A stretch of DNA of 64,000 bases, taken from CBDDBU01 sp965226045. Lineage in GTDB: Bacteria > Pseudomonadota > Alphaproteobacteria > VGEJ01. How positions within the stretch are numbered: position 1 is the first letter of the stretch; each line of letters opens with the position of its first letter. The stretch lies in contig CBDDBU010000028.1 in the NCBI GenBank assembly GCA_965226045.1, positions 62,001 to 126,000 on the forward strand, written 5' to 3'. The position numbers were made by a program, and so were the translations under genes. Shown here one piece after another: positions 16,935 through 26,154 of this stretch. Below the pieces are notes generated by a model. It ran no database searches. It saw nothing but the letters and a program-made list of their open reading frames with translations, and was not told the origin of the DNA.

Positions 16935-18241
16935 TCCAGGTCGGCGATGATGTCGTCAATTGTCTCGATTCCGACCGACAGCCGTACCACATCGGGGCCG
17001 GCACCGGCGCCGACCTGCTGTTCCTCGCTTAGTTGCCTGTGGGTGGTCGACGCCGGATGGATGATCAGGCTCCGCGTGTCGCCGATGTTGGCGAGATGTG
17101 AGAACATCTCCACCGCGTTGACGACCTTTACGCCGGCCTCGTAGCTGCCCTTAAGACCGAACGTGAACACCGCACCGGCGCCCTTCGGTAGATACTTCTT
17201 CCCAAGTTCGTAGTAGGGGCTCGACCTTAGGCCCGAATACGACACCCAGCCGACCTTCGGGTGAGCCTCCAGGAACTCGGCCACCGCCTGGGCGTTGCTG
17301 CAATGTCGCTCCATACGAAGCGGCAGTGTCTCCACGCCTTGCAATAGGTTCCAAGCGGCCATCGCGGCCATCGACGGGCCATAATCGCGCAAGGCCACGG
17401 CGCGCATCTTCATGGTGAAGCCGAAATCGCCAAAGGTCTCGGCGAACGTCATGCCGTGGTAGGCCTGATCGGGTTGACTGAGGCCCGGGAACTTGTCGTT
17501 CTGCTCCCAGTCGAAACGACCCGATTCCACCGTGATGCCGCCCATCGTGTTGCCGTGCCCGCCGATGAACTTGGTGGTGGAGTGGATCACCAGATCGGCA
17601 CCCCATTCGAACGGGCGGCACAGGTACGGGGAAGCTAGGGTGTTGTCGACCACAAGGGGGATGCCGTGGCGGTGCGCGATCGCGGCGATCGGCTCGAGGT
17701 CGAGCACGATTCCGCCCGGATTGGCCAAGCCCTCGCAGAAGATGAACTTGACCCGGTCGGTCATCGCGTTCTCGAAGTTCTGCGGCTCGGTGCCATCGAC
17801 GAAATGACAGGTCCAGCCGAGCTTGGGAAAGCTCAGGCCGAACTGCGTGACCGAACCGCCATAGAGATTCCGCGACGCGATGAACTCATCGCCCGCCTCC
17901 AGGAGAGTAGCGGCCGTCAGGAACTGTGCCGCGTGCCCGCTCGCCGCTGCCACCGCTCCGCGCCCGCCCTCGAGCGCCGCTATCCGCTCCTCAAGTACCG
18001 TGACGGTGGGATTGGTAATGCGGGAATAGATGTAACCGAATGTCTGCAGGTTGAAGAGTTCGGCCGCATGCTCGTCATCATCGAAGACATATGCTGTCGT
18101 TTGGTAGATCGGGGTCGAGCGCGCCCCGGTCACCGGATCGGGGCGCGCTCCGGCATGGATGGCCAGGGTTTCGACCCCGTATTCCCGCTGCGCCGTGGCC
18201 GCCTCGTCGGTGTCGCCGTCTGATCGTGCCGCGTTCGTCAT
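16913..18241 (-). CDS. metY: O-acetylhomoserine sulfhydrylase-like PLP enzyme
   Basis: A Cys/Met-metabolism gamma-family PLP enzyme that probably adds sulfide to O-acetylhomoserine to make homocysteine. The 442-residue length (longer than cystathionine gamma-synthase) favours MetY. Motifs: GVETLAIHAGARPDPVTGARSTPIYQTTAYVF, YSRITNPTVTVLEERIAALEGG, and the PLP lysine in VIHSTTKFIGGHGNTMGG; LIIHPASTTHRQLSEEQ is near the C-terminus. ATG 18241 overlaps the stop of the CoA-binding gene (ATGA), so the two are coupled. Confidence 0.92.
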   Translation of the reverse strand: MTNAARSDGDTDEAATAQREYGVETLAIHAGARPDPVTGARSTPIYQTTAYVFDDDEHAAELFNLQTFGYIYSRITNPTVTVLEERIAALEGGRGAVAAASGHAAQFLTAATLLEAGDEFIASRNLYGGSVTQFGLSFPKLGWTCHFVDGTEPQNFENAMTDRVKFIFCEGLANPGGIVLDLEPIAAIAHRHGIPLVVDNTLASPYLCRPFEWGADLVIHSTTKFIGGHGNTMGGITVESGRFDWEQNDKFPGLSQPDQAYHGMTFAETFGDFGFTMKMRAVALRDYGPSMAAMAAWNLLQGVETLPLRMERHCSNAQAVAEFLEAHPKVGWVSYSGLRSSPYYELGKKYLPKGAGAVFTFGLKGSYEAGVKVVNAVEMFSHLANIGDTRSLIIHPASTTHRQLSEEQQVGAGAGPDVVRLSVGIETIDDIIADLDQAFAAV

Positions 18242-18789
18242 GCGTTTGGTGCCTTCAAGGCCTTGGCGGAAATGATTCCCGAGTTGATGCCGCTCCAGCT
18301 CAGCTCGCCCGATAGCCGCGCGAACTCGATCTTCGGGCACCGGTTCATGATGACGGTCAGTCCCGCTGCCGCCGCCAGCTCGGCGGCGGCATCGTCGCGG
18401 ACGCCGAGCTGCATCCAGAGGACGCGGATTCCCTTGTCCTCCTTCGCGGCGATGACATCCTTGGTGATCTCATAGGCCTCCTCGGAGGTGCGGAAGACGT
18501 CGACCATGTCGACGTTTACCGGGATCTCCGCGATCCCCGCGTACACTAGCTCGCCGAGAATCTCGATGCCGGCCCGCGCGGGGTTGACCGGGATCACCCT
18601 GTATCCCTTCTTTTGCAGGTATTTCATCGCGTAGAAACTGGGCCGCCGCCACTGCGTGCTGGCGCCCACCAAAGCGATGGTGCGGACACTCCCGAGAATG
18701 TCGCGCAGGGTTTGATCAGAGTAAAAGTTGTGCCGCTTCAGCGACGTTTGTGGCCGCTGCTCCGCGACTTGTTCAACCACCCTTGCCAT
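18238..18789 (-). CDS. CoA-binding domain protein (YccU family)
   Basis: A 183-residue Rossmann-fold protein of the CoA-binding (YccU) family: TIALVGASTQWRRPSFYAMKYLQKKGYRVIPVNP, then VDVFRTSEEAYEITKDVIAAK, GIRVLWMQLGV and a conserved MNRCPKIEFARL. Its exact role is unknown. ATG 18789 is chosen; a TTG at 18825 would extend it. It is coupled to metY. Confidence 0.85.
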   Translation of the reverse strand: MARVVEQVAEQRPQTSLKRHNFYSDQTLRDILGSVRTIALVGASTQWRRPSFYAMKYLQKKGYRVIPVNPARAGIEILGELVYAGIAEIPVNVDMVDVFRTSEEAYEITKDVIAAKEDKGIRVLWMQLGVRDDAAAELAAAAGLTVIMNRCPKIEFARLSGELSWSGINSGIISAKALKAPNA

Positions 18790-18840
18790 ACCCGTGACGG
18801 TCCTGGACCGGATCGCGTGAGTCAAGCCGTCCGGGGCCGC

Positions 18841-19656
18841 TCATGACGGGGTGGGCCAGTGCGGCGATCTCTTTTCGATGAAGGCATCGATCCCCTCCTG
18901 GCTCTCTGCCATTAGCCGATTTCGCGTCATTACCTGGCCCACGAACTCGTACGCCGAATCGAGATCCAGCTCGCGCTGGCGATAGAAGGCTTCCTTGCCG
19001 ATGGCCATCACCCGGGCCGGCTTTGCCGCGATCGTGCGCGCGTAGGTCGCAACGGTCTCATCCAGTTTGTCGGCTGCGACGACCTCGTTGACCAGTCCAA
19101 AGCGCCACGCGGTTTCCGCGTCAATCGGATCGCCCGTCAACAGCATCTGCATGGCATGTTTCGACCCGATGCAGCGGCTTATCGCGACCATCGGCGTTGA
19201 GCAGAAGAGGCCTATCTTGACGCCCGGCGTGGCGAAGGACGCGGAATCGGCCGCGATCGCCAGATCGCAACTGGCGACCAGCTGGCACCCCGCGGCGGTC
19301 GCTGTCGCGTGGACTCGTGCGATGACCGGCTGCGGCAGACGCGCGATCGAGCTCATCATCTTGCTGCATTGCGTCATGACCGGTCGGAACGCCTCAGCGC
19401 TCGATAGCGAGCGCAGCTCCTTCAGATCGTGACCCGAGCAGAAGGCAGGTCCGCGTGCTTCGAGAACGACCACGCTGACGGTCCGGTCCTGCGCGAGTTT
19501 GTCCAGCTCCCGTTGCAATGATGCCATCAGCTCGACCGAGAGCGCGTTCCGCGCCGACGGCCGATTGAGTGTCAGAGTCGCCACACCGTCGTGGTCCTCC
19601 CGCAGCAAAATAGCTTCCGCGATCGAAACGTCCGCCACGCTCGCCAAGTTCGTCAT
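18841..19656 (-). CDS. enoyl-CoA hydratase/isomerase-family protein (ECHDC3-like)
   Basis: A 271-residue crotonase-fold protein: LTLNRPSARNALSVELMASLQRELD, FCSGHDLKELRSL (first oxyanion-hole region) and ATAAGCQLVASCDLAIAADSASFATPGVKIGLFCSTP. The two glutamates that catalyse hydration in classical enoyl-CoA hydratase are not in their usual places, and the GLFCSTP segment resembles ECHDC3-type proteins, so hydratase activity is uncertain. ATG 19656 has GGGGCTTAGG upstream. It is divergent from the rplM promoter. Confidence 0.85.
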   Translation of the reverse strand: MTNLASVADVSIAEAILLREDHDGVATLTLNRPSARNALSVELMASLQRELDKLAQDRTVSVVVLEARGPAFCSGHDLKELRSLSSAEAFRPVMTQCSKMMSSIARLPQPVIARVHATATAAGCQLVASCDLAIAADSASFATPGVKIGLFCSTPMVAISRCIGSKHAMQMLLTGDPIDAETAWRFGLVNEVVAADKLDETVATYARTIAAKPARVMAIGKEAFYRQRELDLDSAYEFVGQVMTRNRLMAESQEGIDAFIEKRSPHWPTPS

Positions 19657-19715
19657 CCTAAGCCCCACTACTCCAGTACCGTCTCATAACCCATTGACAA
19701 CGCATCTGAAATGCA

Positions 19716-19744
19716 TTGACAGCGGCCAGTCGCTGGCCTACATA
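19716..19744 (+). promoter_or_regulatory. rplM-rpsI promoter
   Basis: A near-consensus sigma-70 promoter: TTGACA at 19716-19721, a 17-bp spacer and TACATA at 19739-19744. The rplM ATG at 19753 lies only 8 bp after the -10 box. A second TTGACA at 19694-19699, inside a repeated CATTGACA, lacks a matching -10. Confidence 0.75.
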
Positions 19745-19752
19745 CAGCCAAC

Positions 19753-20232
19753 ATGGCGACAACATCGACATTAACTCACTCCGCCAGGCCGTCCGATATC
19801 CAGAAATCGTGGCTCCTGATCGACGCCGACGGCCTCATTCTGGGCCGTCTCGCCAGTATTGTCGCCAACCGTCTTCGGGGGAAGCACAAGCCGACGTATA
19901 CCCCGCACATGGATGATGGCGATTATGTTGTCATCGTCAATGCCGAGAAGGTGCGGCTCACGGGGCGCAAGCGCGACAACAAGATTCATTACCGGCACAC
20001 CGGATATCCCGGCGGCATCAAGACCAAGACCCCGGAGCTGATTCTGGCGAGCGGCCGCCCCGAAAAGCTTATCCATCAGGCGGTCCGGCGGATGATTCCG
20101 AGGGGTCCGTTGGGGCGCCTTCAGCTCTCGAACCTCCATCTCTATTGCGGTCCTGACCATCCGCACGAAGCGCAAAAGCCGGCGCCGCTAGATGTGGCGT
20201 CGATGAACCCGAAGAACAGGGCGCGTCCTTAG
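19753..20232 (+). CDS. rplM: 50S ribosomal protein L13
   Basis: A 159-residue early-assembling large-subunit protein. Family segments: KSWLLIDADGLILGRLASIVANRLRGKHKPTYTPH, VIVNAEKVRLTGRK, YRHTGYPGGIK and RRMIPRGPLGR. The only possible start is ATG 19753, as no other start codon precedes the conserved region. This leaves almost no 5' leader behind the promoter, so the mRNA may be leaderless. It forms an operon with rpsI 3 bp downstream. Confidence 0.97.
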   Translation: MATTSTLTHSARPSDIQKSWLLIDADGLILGRLASIVANRLRGKHKPTYTPHMDDGDYVVIVNAEKVRLTGRKRDNKIHYRHTGYPGGIKTKTPELILASGRPEKLIHQAVRRMIPRGPLGRLQLSNLHLYCGPDHPHEAQKPAPLDVASMNPKNRARP

Positions 20233-20235
20233 ATC

Positions 20236-20709
20236 ATGACGATGGAAGAATCCGGACTTGACGCGCTGGTGTCCACGGTGACGCCCCAAACCGAACAGAT
20301 GCCAGAACCGCGGATCGGCGGCGACGGTCGATCCTATGCCACGGGCAAGCGGAAGAACGCGATCGCGCGGGTCTGGGTCAAACCAGGGAGCGGGCAGATC
20401 GTCGTGAACGGACGCGACCACCAGGTCTATTTTGCCCGTCCGGTTCTGCAGATGATCATCAACCAGCCGTTCGGAGTGACCGATCGTGAAGGCCAATACG
20501 ATATTTGGTGCACGGTAAAGGGTGGTGGGCTGTCAGGTCAGGCGGGCGCGGTTCGCCATGGCATCAGTCGGGCCATGACATTTTACGAGCCGACGCTGCG
20601 AGTGGTGTTGAAAAAGAGCGGTTTCCTCACTCGCGATTCGCGCGTCGTTGAGCGAAAGAAGTATGGCCGCCGCAAGGCACGACGTAGCTTCCAGTTCTCC
20701 AAGCGCTGA
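20236..20709 (+). CDS. rpsI: 30S ribosomal protein S9
   Basis: A 157-residue small-subunit protein whose C-terminal tail reaches the P-site tRNA. It has YATGKRKNAIARVWVKPGSGQIVVNGR, KGGGLSGQAGAVRHGISRAM and the basic end KKYGRRKARRSFQFSKR, ending in the invariant SKR-type tail. The N-terminal 30 residues are an alphaproteobacterial-style extension. It is followed by a rho-independent terminator. Confidence 0.97.
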   Translation: MTMEESGLDALVSTVTPQTEQMPEPRIGGDGRSYATGKRKNAIARVWVKPGSGQIVVNGRDHQVYFARPVLQMIINQPFGVTDREGQYDIWCTVKGGGLSGQAGAVRHGISRAMTFYEPTLRVVLKKSGFLTRDSRVVERKKYGRRKARRSFQFSKR

Positions 20710-20734
20710 GCGCACCGATTTTTCGCGGTCGTCG

Positions 20735-20760
20735 GGGCGCCAGGGGGCGCCCTTTCTTTT
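20735..20760 (+). terminator. rho-independent terminator of rplM-rpsI
   Basis: A GGGCGCC stem (20735-20741) pairs with GGCGCCC (20746-20752) around a 4-base loop and is followed by TTTCTTTT. Confidence 0.85.
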
Positions 20761-20769
20761 GCAGGGGAG

Positions 20770-21918
20770 ATGGTCGTGGCGGCCGAATCCAAGCCCGAAT
20801 CCAAGACTCGTTTGAGAGCGGCTATTCTCGGCGCTAGCGGGTACACCGGCGCCGAACTCGTGCGGCTGCTAGCGCGACACCCGCGCGTCGACATCGCGGT
20901 CCTCACAGCTGAGCGCCACGCGCATCAGTCAGTCGCCGACACGTTGCCCCACCTCCGGTTGCTCGATCTGCCGGATCTGTTGCCGATCAGCGAAGTCGAA
21001 TGGTCGGGCATCGACATCGACGTCGCGTTTTGTGCGCTGCCGCATGGCGAGACACAGGGGATCGTCGCCGGATTGTTGCACGCGACCGGTCACACCCTCG
21101 TCGACGAACTCATCCGCGAGGAGACGGCGGACCTCGTGGCTGGCCTCGATCGTGACATCAAGGTCATCGACTTGTCGGCCGACTTCCGCTTGGATCCGCC
21201 AACCTATGCCGAATGGTACGGCAAAGCGCACCAGGCGCATGCGCTGCAAGAAGAGGCGGTGTATGGACTGACGGAGTTCGCACGCGACGAGGTGAGGTCC
21301 GCACGTCTCATCGCCTGTCCCGGTTGCTATCCGACCGCTGCCCTGCTGCCGCTGCTGCCGCTCGTCGAGGACAACCTGATTGATGCCTCCGAGATCATCA
21401 TCGATGCCAAATCCGGCGTCAGTGGCGCCGGGCGAGCAGCCAAAGAGGCGAGCCTCTTCGCTGAAGTGAGCGAGGGTATTCACGCCTACGCCGTCGGCGC
21501 GCATCGCCACGCCCCCGAGATCGAGCACCAACTTTCGCGCGCTAACGGCGAGGATGTGGTGGTTGGCTTTACCCCACACCTGGTCCCGATGAATCGCGGT
21601 ATCTTGGCGACCATCTACGTCACGCTGACGGGCGGATCGACGGCCGGGGATGTGCGCGAGCGTCTGGCCGAGCGGTATCGGGACGAGCCGTTCGTCGGTG
21701 TCGTCCCTGAAGGGCCGATGCCGGCGACCCGCCATGTCCGGGGCTCCAATTATTGCCTGATCGGCGTGATGCAAGACCGGTTGCCGGGGCGCGCCATCAT
21801 CGTCTCGGTTATCGACAATCTGGTGAAGGGCGCCGCCGGTCAGGCGGTTCAGAACATGAACCTGATGTGGGGCTTCGCGGAAACCGCTGGGCTGGAGCAA
21901 GCGCCGCTATTCCCTTGA
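20770..21918 (+). CDS. argC: N-acetyl-gamma-glutamyl-phosphate reductase
   Basis: Reduces N-acetylglutamyl phosphate with NADPH in arginine synthesis. The 382-residue protein has the Rossmann motif AILGASGYTGAELVRLL, the catalytic Cys in ACPGCYPTAALLPL, KSGVSGAGR and HRHAPEIE. Compared with the family pattern LPHGxTQ...DLSADFRL, it carries about 23 extra residues (roughly 98-121) between ALPHGETQGIVAGL and IKVIDLSADFRL. A ribosome-binding AGGGGAG ends 1 bp before ATG 20770 and 6 bp before an in-frame GTG at 20776, so GTG 20776 may be the true start. Confidence 0.93.
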   Translation: MVVAAESKPESKTRLRAAILGASGYTGAELVRLLARHPRVDIAVLTAERHAHQSVADTLPHLRLLDLPDLLPISEVEWSGIDIDVAFCALPHGETQGIVAGLLHATGHTLVDELIREETADLVAGLDRDIKVIDLSADFRLDPPTYAEWYGKAHQAHALQEEAVYGLTEFARDEVRSARLIACPGCYPTAALLPLLPLVEDNLIDASEIIIDAKSGVSGAGRAAKEASLFAEVSEGIHAYAVGAHRHAPEIEHQLSRANGEDVVVGFTPHLVPMNRGILATIYVTLTGGSTAGDVRERLAERYRDEPFVGVVPEGPMPATRHVRGSNYCLIGVMQDRLPGRAIIVSVIDNLVKGAAGQAVQNMNLMWGFAETAGLEQAPLFP

Positions 21919-21974
21919 CGGCCATTGCGAGACCCGCGGGCCGTCCTTTATGGTGAGTCGGCGAGGGGGCATTC

Positions 21975-23288
21975 GTGAAAGACAACGGCGTGGACACCGC
22001 AGGCATCGTTAGTGGAGTAGGGTCGCCCGGCCCGGCCGGGAACCGCGCCAAGGGGGCGAGACGCGGCGTACTCGTCGGCGCGGCGATGCTGTTCGGCCTC
22101 GGCGGCTGCTCGATGATCCCGGACTGGGCCAACCCTGGGAGCCTTTACGACAGCGTCTTCGACGATGAGACGTCGCCATCGGGGTTGTCGAGTGATGCGG
22201 CCGCGCCTGGCGAGGAAGAGGATTTTCCCGATCTGTCATCGGTTCCAGAGCGCCCCTCCGAGGCATCCAGTCCCGAGGAGATTGAGGGGGTTCGTGATGG
22301 GCTGATCGCCGACCGCGACTCCGCCCGCTACACCGACGAAGATTTGCGCGCGGGTCCGGCCGACGACTTCCTGGCGTTCGATGAGGTGGCCCCGGAAACG
22401 CCCCCGGAAACGCCCCAGGAAACGATGGCGCCGCCACGTGACGACGCGTCGGAGCCACGTGAGATCGCGCGCGTGGATGTTGAGCCCCGACCGCTGATCG
22501 AGGAGGTGGAGCCGCGCGCGCCCAGCGCCCTCGGTGAGGCGGAGTCACTTTATGATTCGCTGGAGCCGATCGATCCCTCGGCGACCGTGATCGCCGAGCC
22601 GCTGATGAGCGAGCCGACCTACGAGCGGTCGCCGCCAGAGGCCGAAGTGGCCACGGTCATTCCGGCAACGAGGGTCGTTCCAGAAACCAGCGTGATGCTG
22701 GAAACCAGAAACCCGGCGGTGACCACGGTCGCCGGTGCCGGTGGCCAGGACTCCCTGGCACAGACGTTCGCCATGCGCCTGGCCGAATCGAGCGCGACCG
22801 TCACGACCGCGCCGGCCAATCCGTCTTTCTCATCGCCCGCGAGCGCCGAGGTGGCTTTTGCCGATGACGTGATGATGCCAGACACTGCCGAGGCAATGGG
22901 TGGGGCGGCGTCCGGCCCGTCGTTCGGCGGCGCACCGGGGCTGGCGGCGATCGTCAAGTTCGCCAACGGTTCCGACCGTATCGGTCGCCGCCATCGGGAC
23001 GCCTTGAAGAAGGTCGTGGCCGCCCATCGCACCCGTGGCGGCTTCATCCGGGTGGTCGGTCACGCCTCGAGCCGGACCCGCGATCTCCCGCTGGCCGAGC
23101 ACATGTTGGTTAATTTCTCCATCTCGGTCGATCGCGCGGAGGCGGTGGCCCGCGAGCTGATCCGCCTCGGCGCGCCACCTGGCAGTGTGCTCACCGAGGC
23201 GCGGGGCGACAGCGATCCCGTCTACTACGAGGTCATGCCGGCGGGCGAGCAAGAGAACCGTCGCGCCGAAGTCTTCCTCGAGTTCTGA
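21975..23288 (+). CDS. OmpA-family lipoprotein
   Basis: A 437-residue outer-membrane lipoprotein. A lipobox LGGC occurs near residue 45 after a hydrophobic segment. Then comes a long acidic, proline-rich and probably disordered region, with an ETPPETPQET micro-repeat around residue 140. The C-terminal OmpA-like domain (about 325-437) has IVKFANGSDRIGRRHRDAL, IRVVGHASSRTRDLPLAEHMLVNFSISVDRAEAVARELI and ENRRAEVFLEF, so it probably binds peptidoglycan. The GTG start at 21975 has GAGGGGGC upstream. Confidence 0.85.
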   Translation: MKDNGVDTAGIVSGVGSPGPAGNRAKGARRGVLVGAAMLFGLGGCSMIPDWANPGSLYDSVFDDETSPSGLSSDAAAPGEEEDFPDLSSVPERPSEASSPEEIEGVRDGLIADRDSARYTDEDLRAGPADDFLAFDEVAPETPPETPQETMAPPRDDASEPREIARVDVEPRPLIEEVEPRAPSALGEAESLYDSLEPIDPSATVIAEPLMSEPTYERSPPEAEVATVIPATRVVPETSVMLETRNPAVTTVAGAGGQDSLAQTFAMRLAESSATVTTAPANPSFSSPASAEVAFADDVMMPDTAEAMGGAASGPSFGGAPGLAAIVKFANGSDRIGRRHRDALKKVVAAHRTRGGFIRVVGHASSRTRDLPLAEHMLVNFSISVDRAEAVARELIRLGAPPGSVLTEARGDSDPVYYEVMPAGEQENRRAEVFLEF

Positions 23289-23319
23289 TCGCCTGCTATC
23301 CGATCGAAGGCCGGCTGGC

Positions 23320-25116
23320 GTGAGCCTGGACGCCGCGCCGTCGGTTCTCGGCGTCACCAGCTCGGCGACGGGTCGGCGCTGGGTTCCGAGTGTGGCTGAC
23401 GATCGATTGAGCCTCGCCCTCAGCCAACGACTTTCGATACCCGAGGTGGTGGGCAGGGTCCTGGCCGCGCGTGGCGTCGATCTGGAGACAGCCGCCGATC
23501 ACATGAACCCAACGCTGCGGGGCGACCTCCCCGATCCGTCGCGCTTCAAGGACATGGATGTGGCGGCCGGTCGGCTGGCGCGCGCGATCATGGCGGGCGA
23601 GCCGATCACCGTGTTCGGCGACTACGATGTCGATGGGGCCACCAGCGCCGCGCTGCTCAAGCGCTTTTGCGATGGCGTCGGGGGCCAGCTCGCGTTCTAC
23701 ATTCCAGATCGCATCAAGGAAGGTTATGGGCCCAACGCGCCGGCTCTAAGGCGCATCGCCGCCGACGGCACCCGTGTCGTCGTCACCGTGGACTGCGGCA
23801 CCCTTGCGCACGAGCCGCTCGCCACGGCCGCTGAGATCGGCCTCGAGGTCATCGTCGTGGATCATCATCTCGCCGAGCCGGCGCTGCCACGGGCGCTCGC
23901 CGTCATAAATCCCAATCGAACCGACGAGGACCGCGCCTATGGCCAGCTCGCGGCGGTGGGGGTCGCCTTCCTGTTGGTCATCGCCACCAATCGCGCGTTG
24001 CGCGAGGCCGGTTGGTATGCTGAGCGCGACGAGCCCGAACTCCTAGAGTGGCTGGATCTGGTCGCCCTCGGCACGGTTTGCGATGTGGTTCCTTTGACCG
24101 GGGTCAATCGCACTCTGGTGACAAAGGGGCTCGCGGTGATGGCGCGTCGGCGCAACATCGGCTTAGCCGCGCTCGCCGACGTCGCCGGACAGAACGGACC
24201 ACCGAGCACCTATCACCTGGGCTACATCCTGGGCCCCCGAATCAATGCGGGAGGTCGGGTGGGGTGCGCCGATTTGGGCGCGCGGCTCTTGACCACCACC
24301 GATCCCGACGAAGCCAACGAGATCGCGCGCGAGCTCGATCGCCTCAACGCTGAACGCCGGGCGATCGAAGCGTTGGTCCAAGAAGAGGCGATGGCGCAGG
24401 CGGCAAGGCGGTATACCGAGCACTCTGGGCCGCTCGTGATGGTGGTCGGCGAGGGCTGGCACCCTGGCGTAATCGGCATCGTCGCAAGCCGGCTCAAGGA
24501 CCACTACGGTCGGCCGGCCCTCGTCGTCGCGATTGACGAGGAGGGCACCGGCAGGGGCTCGGGCCGGTCCGTCGTTGGCGCCAATCTCGGCGCCGCCGTC
24601 ACCGCCGCCCGCGCAGCCGGGTTGCTGCGCAGCGGTGGCGGCCATGCAATGGCGGCTGGCCTCACGGTCGCCAGGGATCAGATCGAAAATTTGCAGCGGT
24701 TTCTCATCGCGAAACTTGCATCGCAGGTGGCCGATCTGGATATCGGTCGTCCGCTGCACATCGATGGGGCGTTAGCGCCGGGTGCCGTGAATGGCGATTT
24801 CGCGGCGGCACTCGCGCAGGCCGGACCCTACGGCGCTGGCAACCGGGAACCGAGGTTCGCCATTGCCGATGCTAGAGTGGTCGGCGCCAAGATCGTGGGT
24901 AACCGCCACGTCCGTTGCACGCTCACCGGCGCCGATGGTGGTCGCGTCGATGCTATAGCGTTCGGCCAGGCGGACGGCCCGATTGGCGAGGCTTTGCTGG
25001 CGCCCGGCCGCGCGGCGCTACATGTCGCCGGAACGATCCGCCCGGATCGCCGATCCGGCGGCGCCCGTATGCAACTAATCATCGAGGATGTCGCCCGGGC
25101 CGGGGAGAGCGCTTGA
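23320..25116 (+). CDS. recJ: single-stranded-DNA-specific exonuclease RecJ
   Basis: A 5'-3' ssDNA exonuclease used in recombination and repair. The 598-residue product shows the DHH phosphoesterase motifs: ITVFGDYDVDGATSAALL (Asp-x-Asp), VVTVDCGT, IVVDHHLAEP (the DHH motif) and the DHHA1 segment GSGRSVVGANLGAAV ... SGGGHAMAAGLTV, followed by an OB-like C-terminal domain. The GTG at 23320 is chosen since it follows an AAGG site; the open frame continues upstream into the OmpA gene but without homology. Confidence 0.95.
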   Translation: MSLDAAPSVLGVTSSATGRRWVPSVADDRLSLALSQRLSIPEVVGRVLAARGVDLETAADHMNPTLRGDLPDPSRFKDMDVAAGRLARAIMAGEPITVFGDYDVDGATSAALLKRFCDGVGGQLAFYIPDRIKEGYGPNAPALRRIAADGTRVVVTVDCGTLAHEPLATAAEIGLEVIVVDHHLAEPALPRALAVINPNRTDEDRAYGQLAAVGVAFLLVIATNRALREAGWYAERDEPELLEWLDLVALGTVCDVVPLTGVNRTLVTKGLAVMARRRNIGLAALADVAGQNGPPSTYHLGYILGPRINAGGRVGCADLGARLLTTTDPDEANEIARELDRLNAERRAIEALVQEEAMAQAARRYTEHSGPLVMVVGEGWHPGVIGIVASRLKDHYGRPALVVAIDEEGTGRGSGRSVVGANLGAAVTAARAAGLLRSGGGHAMAAGLTVARDQIENLQRFLIAKLASQVADLDIGRPLHIDGALAPGAVNGDFAAALAQAGPYGAGNREPRFAIADARVVGAKIVGNRHVRCTLTGADGGRVDAIAFGQADGPIGEALLAPGRAALHVAGTIRPDRRSGGARMQLIIEDVARAGESA

Positions 25117-25154
25117 TTTTTCGGCGCGCATGGACGATAGACCGGACAGCCCGC

Positions 25155-25230
25155 GACCCCATCGTCTAGTGGCCTAGGACATCAGCCTTTCACGCTGAAG
25201 ACACGGGTTCGAACCCCGTTGGGGTCGCCA
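25155..25230 (+). tRNA. tRNA-Glu (TTC)
   Basis: Acceptor GACCCCA pairs with TGGGGTC, discriminator G, encoded CCA. The T arm has GGGTTCGAACCCC and the anticodon loop CTTTCAC gives TTC. Confidence 0.96.
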
Positions 25231-25275
25231 ACTATCGCGGGGCCTGAGAATGGCGGCGCTACGCCAGCGCCCGCA

Positions 25276-26106
25276 CTAACCCTCGGGCGATCGATCCGTC
25301 GCCACGTATACGACGCCGCGCCGCTTGAAGTAGTCCTCGAACGGGATGCCGTAGGTGACCGAGAAGCCGCCGTCGACGTCGATGTCGGTGCCGGTGCACA
25401 TCGCCGCACCGGGCCCGGCGAAGAACAGCACGGCGTCGGCCACCTCCTCCGGCATTACCCAACGCCCAAGTGGCAAGAGCTTCAAAACTTCGTCGATCTC
25501 AGCTTGGGACATGACGTTTTTCATCATCGGCGTCAGCACTGGTCCCGGGCAGACCGCGTTTACCCGTATTCCGTAGGCGGCGAGCTCTAGCGCCGATTGG
25601 CGCGTGAGGCCCATCAAGCCTGACTTGGCGGCGGTGTAATTGGCGCCACCGTTGTAGACCAGGCGCTTTCCCGCCAGGGACGAGACGTTGACGATGGCGG
25701 CGCCGGCCCGCCGTCTCAGGTAGGGTACGCTCGCACGCGTGAAGTTCATGGGACCGGTGAGATTGACGTCGAGAACCCGCTGCCAATCGTCTTGCGACAT
25801 ATTCTCCACCGCGCGGGAGATGTCGATGCCGGCATTGTTGACGACGACATCGATGCCACCAAAGGCATTGGCGACGCTGGCGCATACGGCGTCGACGGCG
25901 GCCGGATCGGCGACATCGATGGCGAAGGCCCGCGCGGTCCCGCGGCGGGCGCTGATCGCCGCCGCGACGGTGGAGGCTTGGGCGCCCGCGATGTCCACGA
26001 CCGCGACGGCGGCACCCTCATCGGCGAACGCGGCGCAAATCGAGGCGCCGATTCCTTGCCCGCCCCCGGTGACGATGGCGACGCGGCCTTCGAAGATATT
26101 GCTCAT
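25276..26106 (-). CDS. short-chain dehydrogenase/reductase
   Basis: A 276-residue NAD(P)-dependent oxidoreductase of the classical SDR family. It has the cofactor motif VTGGGQGIG, NNAG at VVVNNAGIDISR, the catalytic Ser in VNVSSLAGK and the YTAAK motif (YxxxK). The substrate is unknown. Its start is only about 50 bp from the divergent alpha/beta hydrolase, so the two may share a control region. Confidence 0.9.
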   Translation of the reverse strand: MSNIFEGRVAIVTGGGQGIGASICAAFADEGAAVAVVDIAGAQASTVAAAISARRGTARAFAIDVADPAAVDAVCASVANAFGGIDVVVNNAGIDISRAVENMSQDDWQRVLDVNLTGPMNFTRASVPYLRRRAGAAIVNVSSLAGKRLVYNGGANYTAAKSGLMGLTRQSALELAAYGIRVNAVCPGPVLTPMMKNVMSQAEIDEVLKLLPLGRWVMPEEVADAVLFFAGPGAAMCTGTDIDVDGGFSVTYGIPFEDYFKRRGVVYVATDRSPEG

Positions 26107-26154
26107 GGGGCTTACTCCCGACCGGTTCTCGTCAGCGCGAAATGAGGCTCAGAC

